Below, one piece after another: positions 5,295 to 7,945 of a stretch of 7,945 nucleotides of DNA. A program made the position numbers and the translations under genes. Below the pieces are notes generated by a model. The model was given only the letters and a program-made list of their open reading frames with translations. It had not been told where the DNA came from and did not search any database. Within the stretch, counting starts at the first letter, position 1. Each line of letters starts with the position of its first letter. The stretch is from Chloroflexota bacterium (GTDB lineage: Bacteria > Chloroflexota > Dehalococcoidia > UBA6926 > JACQUM01). The stretch lies in the NCBI GenBank assembly GCA_016210295.1, contig JACQUM010000116.1, forward strand, positions 1 through 7,945, given 5' to 3'.

Positions 5295-6233
5295 ATGAAC
5301 TGGCTGGAGTTGAGCGTCGAGGCGGACGCCGAAAGCGTGGAGGCGGTGACCGAGGTCCTGGAACGCTTCGGCCACGGTGGCGTCGCCATCGAAGAAGTGG
5401 GGCCGTTCCCGGAGGCGGACGATGCCTTCCACAACCGCCCGGCCCGTCCTCTGCGCGTGGTGATCTACATTCCGGCGGACGACCAGGCATCCGACGCCAC
5501 GCGGAGGCTCGAGGAGTCCCTTCGGTGGCTGTCCATGATCCGGCCCCTGGGCCCCCTTCGGAGCCGCACCATCGCCGAGGCCGACTGGGCCACCGCCTGG
5601 AAGGAGCACTTCCACGTCCACCGCCCGGGGCAGCGGACCGTGGTGGTCCCCTCCTGGGAGCGCTACGAGCCCACCGAGGGGGAGGTGGTCGTCCTCCTCG
5701 ACCCTGGCATGGCCTTCGGGACCGGCCTTCACCCCTCCACCCGCCTGTGCGTTCTCATGTTGGAGCAGAGGGTGCAGCCGGGCATGGCGGTGCTCGACCT
5801 GGGGACAGGCTCCGGCATCCTCGCCGTCGCCTCGGCCAAGATGGGCGCCGGACGTGTCCTCGGGCTGGACATCGACCCTCTGGCCGCCGACGTCGCCGAG
5901 GAGAACGTTCTGAAGAACGGCGTCCAGGACACCGTTCAGGTCGAGGCGGGCACCCTGCCCCTCCTCCCTGCCACGCTACTTAAGCTCGACCAGATGGGGT
6001 GGCCCGTCTCGGGCTTCGACATCGTCGTCGCCAACATCACCGCCCGCGTCATCGCGGAGCTGGCCAGGCCGATCCGGGAGAGCCTCAAGCCGGGCGGCGT
6101 CGCCCTGTGCTCGGGCATCATCATGCACCAGTTCTCCCTGGCCGTCAGCGCTTTACTGGCGGCGGGGCTCAGCCTGGAGGACGCCGTCTCCGAGGGGGAC
6201 TGGCGGGCCTTGGCCCTTCGGGCCCCCGAGTAG
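5295..6233 (+). CDS. prmA: Ribosomal protein L11 methyltransferase
   Basis: PrmA transfers methyl groups from S-adenosylmethionine to the N-terminus and lysines of ribosomal protein L11. The 312-residue protein has both expected parts. The N-terminal L11-recognition domain (1 to about 100) begins MNWLELSVEADAESVEAVTEVLERFG. The class I methyltransferase domain has DPGMAFGTGLHPSTRL from 136, SAM-binding motif I VLDLGTGSG at 166-174, the acidic GLDIDPLA after it, and the PrmA-specific NIT tripeptide at 247-249 in VVANITARVIAEL, then LKPGGVALCSGI. Length is normal. ATG 5295 is chosen because the family N-terminus starts here; the frame stays open back to 5187 but those residues are not PrmA-like. 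The HAD gene follows after 17 bp, so the two are probably co-transcribed. Confidence 0.95.
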   Translation: MNWLELSVEADAESVEAVTEVLERFGHGGVAIEEVGPFPEADDAFHNRPARPLRVVIYIPADDQASDATRRLEESLRWLSMIRPLGPLRSRTIAEADWATAWKEHFHVHRPGQRTVVVPSWERYEPTEGEVVVLLDPGMAFGTGLHPSTRLCVLMLEQRVQPGMAVLDLGTGSGILAVASAKMGAGRVLGLDIDPLAADVAEENVLKNGVQDTVQVEAGTLPLLPATLLKLDQMGWPVSGFDIVVANITARVIAELARPIRESLKPGGVALCSGIIMHQFSLAVSALLAAGLSLEDAVSEGDWRALALRAPE

Positions 6234-6250
6234 GTGAGGGAGGACGGAGG

Positions 6251-6934
6251 ATGGGGGATCTGCGGCGCCTGCGCGCCATCCTCTTCGACCTGGACGACAC
6301 TCTGGCCGATACCGAGAGCCTGACACCTGTTCGGCTGGAGGCCGTCCGGGAGGCCCTGGTGCGCGATGTGGCCCCCGATCTCCTCGAACGAGGCGTCGCT
6401 CAGGCCCGCTCGTGGGACCCCGTCGCCACGCCGGGCCGTCTGGAGCGGCTCAGGGAGGCCCTGGCCTTACCGGAGGGTCTGGCCGCCCGCATGCGCGAGG
6501 TCTACAACCGCGTCCTGTACGAGCGGCTGCGGCCCTTTCCCGGGGTGGAGGAGATGCTGCTGGCCCTGCGCCGCAAGCTGTTCGTGGGCCTGGTCACCAA
6601 CGGCCCCTCGGAGCTCCAGCGGAAGAAGCTGGAGGTGCTCGGGTTCGGGCCCTGCTTCGACGTCATCGTCATATCGGGCGAGGTGGGCTTTGGGAAGCCG
6701 GATCCCCGCATCTTCCGCCTCGCCCTCGCCGCGGGGTCGGTGGAGCCTGCGGAGGCCCTGTACGTGGGCGATCGCCCCGACCAGGACGTGGGCGGCGCGA
6801 AGGCTGCGGGGCTTGCCGCGGCGCAGGTGCGCCAGGAGATGCCCTTCGCTGTCCCTCCCGGACCGGAGCCCGACTACGTGGTGGAGCGGGCGACGGAGAT
6901 ACCGGCGCTGCTGGAGGAGCGAGGGCTGCTCTAG
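6251..6934 (+). CDS. HAD-superfamily phosphatase (subfamily IA type)
   Basis: A 227-residue cytoplasmic hydrolase with all four HAD motifs: ILFDLDDTL (nucleophile Asp13, acid Asp15, Thr17), VTNG at 115-118, Lys149 in GFGKPDPRIF, and YVGDRPDQDVGGAKAAG with Asp174 and Asp179. Between motifs I and II, residues about 20-100 form an all-helical C1 cap, so it is like phosphoglycolate phosphatase or YjjG-type nucleotide phosphatases. The substrate cannot be read from sequence. ATG 6251 follows a GGAGGA-rich stretch only 17 bp after the prmA stop, a typical operon junction; the frame is open upstream but only as a shadow of prmA. Confidence 0.92.
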   Translation: MGDLRRLRAILFDLDDTLADTESLTPVRLEAVREALVRDVAPDLLERGVAQARSWDPVATPGRLERLREALALPEGLAARMREVYNRVLYERLRPFPGVEEMLLALRRKLFVGLVTNGPSELQRKKLEVLGFGPCFDVIVISGEVGFGKPDPRIFRLALAAGSVEPAEALYVGDRPDQDVGGAKAAGLAAAQVRQEMPFAVPPGPEPDYVVERATEIPALLEERGLL

Positions 6935-6971
6935 GCTCTCAGCAGGCTTACGAAGGTCAGGAAGACGAACG

Positions 6972-7945
6972 ATGGCATCGGCGGACAAGCCTGGCATCCC
7001 TCTCTGCCCCTTCTGCGGGAGCCCGAAGGTCTACTTCAACGCATATCACGCCGTCTGGAATTGTGGCAACTGCGAGCAGGTCTTCCCCTCGCCCAGCTAC
7101 GGCTCCTACCGGCACCGCTCCTATCTGCGGTTCCCCTTCTTTCGTCGGACTGGGCCACCCCGCCCTATGGGTGCGCAAAGGAGCGCGCCGCGGGATGGGG
7201 TGAGCCTTCTTGGCAGCGTGGTCAAGGCGATCAGCATCTTTCTTCTCGTCATGTTGGGAGCTTTGACAGGCTTCCACATGCTCCAAGGTCTGGAGTTTCA
7301 AGCGGCCCTGGCGCGGGACGGGCAAGACGGGCGCGCTCTCTACGAGTGGGGCGTCTGCGGCTTTGAAGTTGTCTTCATGCCGAATGACACCCGCGCGGTC
7401 TACGAGGGTTTTCGAGACGATGAGATTGGGAAGACGCTCTTGCCCCAGACCGTTCGGACCTGGGACCCGAAGGAGTGCCCGGATGTCCTGGGGGCAGTGG
7501 AGTCCCTTGTTGGGGCGCCGGCGCCAAGTGCGCCCAGCGTCGGAGTGAGCCCTGTTCCAGCGAACAGACCAACGGCGACCGCGCGTATTGTGCAGATCAG
7601 TACGCCGACCCCCGTCAGGTTTGCCGTACCAACAGCGACGATACGCAGCCCACGCGTCGCGACTCCGACACCAACGCTGGCGCCCACGCCCACGGCGACA
7701 ACTTCAAGGCGAAGCGTGCTAAGCGAATCCGCTGCGAGAGACCTTCGACAGCTCGCTCTATCTCTCATCAACAATGACCGGGCCAAGTTTGGGCTACCGC
7801 CAGTGGCTCTTGGATCAAACCAGGCAGCCCAGCTTCACGCTGACGACATGTTGGAACACCAGTATCTCGGACACTGGTGGGTCGATGGTCGGAAGCCCTA
7901 TATGGTTTACACGCAGACGGGAGGGACTAGCTACGTAGCCGAGAA
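6972..7945 (+). CDS. Zinc-ribbon, membrane-anchored CAP/SCP domain protein (3' truncated by window)
   Basis: The visible 324 residues hold four parts. Residues 10-36 are a zinc ribbon with CPFC (Cys12, Cys15) and CGNC (Cys31, Cys34). A basic stretch (47-74, rich in Arg) precedes one transmembrane helix at about 83-104. The basic side should be cytoplasmic, so the rest faces outward. Residues about 105-180 are unrecognised, with Cys129 and Cys169 able to form a disulfide. A Pro/Thr/Ala-rich stalk (about 183-245, PTPTLAPTPTATT) leads to a CAP domain from about 253: LALSLINNDRAKFGLPPVAL, AAQLHADDMLEHQYLGHWWVDGRKPYMVYTQTGG, YVAE at the window edge. HxxxxxLGHW and YVAEN-like motifs are typical of prokaryotic CAP proteins. 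AGGA precedes ATG 6972 by about 9 nt. The gene lies 37 bp after the HAD gene. Codon use from about 7500 is less GC-biased. Confidence 0.85.
   Translation, partial: MASADKPGIPLCPFCGSPKVYFNAYHAVWNCGNCEQVFPSPSYGSYRHRSYLRFPFFRRTGPPRPMGAQRSAPRDGVSLLGSVVKAISIFLLVMLGALTGFHMLQGLEFQAALARDGQDGRALYEWGVCGFEVVFMPNDTRAVYEGFRDDEIGKTLLPQTVRTWDPKECPDVLGAVESLVGAPAPSAPSVGVSPVPANRPTATARIVQISTPTPVRFAVPTATIRSPRVATPTPTLAPTPTATTSRRSVLSESAARDLRQLALSLINNDRAKFGLPPVALGSNQAAQLHADDMLEHQYLGHWWVDGRKPYMVYTQTGGTSYVAE

Noticed and set aside
5999..6250. Upstream extension of the HAD frame
   Set aside because: It is an Arg/Gly-rich shadow of the 3' part of prmA. ATG 6251 has a good ribosome site and is directly before the DLDDT motif.
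1..7945. CRISPR arrays, tRNA or rRNA genes, insertion sequences, large direct repeats
   Set aside because: I looked for regularly spaced repeats, terminal inverted repeats, transposase motifs and cloverleaf patterns and saw none that hold up.

Overview
This is a GC-rich, gene-dense bacterial chromosomal window with very short intergenic gaps and several small transcription units that switch strand. It contains no rRNA, tRNA, CRISPR array, insertion sequence or phage structural gene that I can see. GC-rich codons, TANNNT -10 boxes placed at or just before start codons (leaderless or near-leaderless mRNAs), a HEAT-tailed QueG and a CAP protein with a Pro/Thr stalk would fit a Chloroflexota-type bacterium. 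That placement is an inference; no marker gene here settles it.

Layout. 974 to 1 (minus, runs off the left edge): one uninterrupted frame carrying two tandem gamma-carbonic-anhydrase left-handed beta-helix domains, both with the three-His metal site. It has a good minus-strand promoter but no canonical start codon. 1101-1925 (plus): inositol-monophosphatase-family phosphatase. 1975-2178 (plus): HicB-like antitoxin. 2247-2284: intrinsic terminator. 2308-2536 (plus): HicA-like toxin with a +1 frameshift. 2533-3312 (minus): protein of unknown function that resembles Nmad3 nucleotide-modification-associated proteins. 3380-4567 (plus): epoxyqueuosine reductase QueG with C-terminal HEAT repeats. 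4564-5187 (minus): Yip1-like multi-pass membrane protein. 5295-6233 (plus): ribosomal protein L11 methyltransferase PrmA. 6251-6934 (plus): HAD-family phosphatase. 6972 to the right edge (plus): zinc ribbon, one membrane helix, Pro/Thr stalk and a CAP/SCP domain, truncated by the window.

How the genes work together. Two genes serve the translation machinery: queG completes queuosine in tRNA anticodons and prmA methylates ribosomal protein L11. prmA, the HAD gene and the CAP gene are closely spaced and could be one transcript. hicB/hicA form a toxin-antitoxin cassette of lower GC than its surroundings; it looks decayed on the toxin side. The rest is small-molecule metabolism (carbonic anhydrase, IMPase) and envelope proteins (Yip1-like, CAP).

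Most interesting points: the double gamma-CA fusion with an apparent ATC/ATT start and a strong internal ribosome site in front of its second half; the hicB-terminator-frameshifted hicA arrangement; two separate convergent gene pairs that end on the same palindromic CTAG so that each gene's stop codon overlaps the other's; and the unusual zinc-ribbon/CAP membrane protein.
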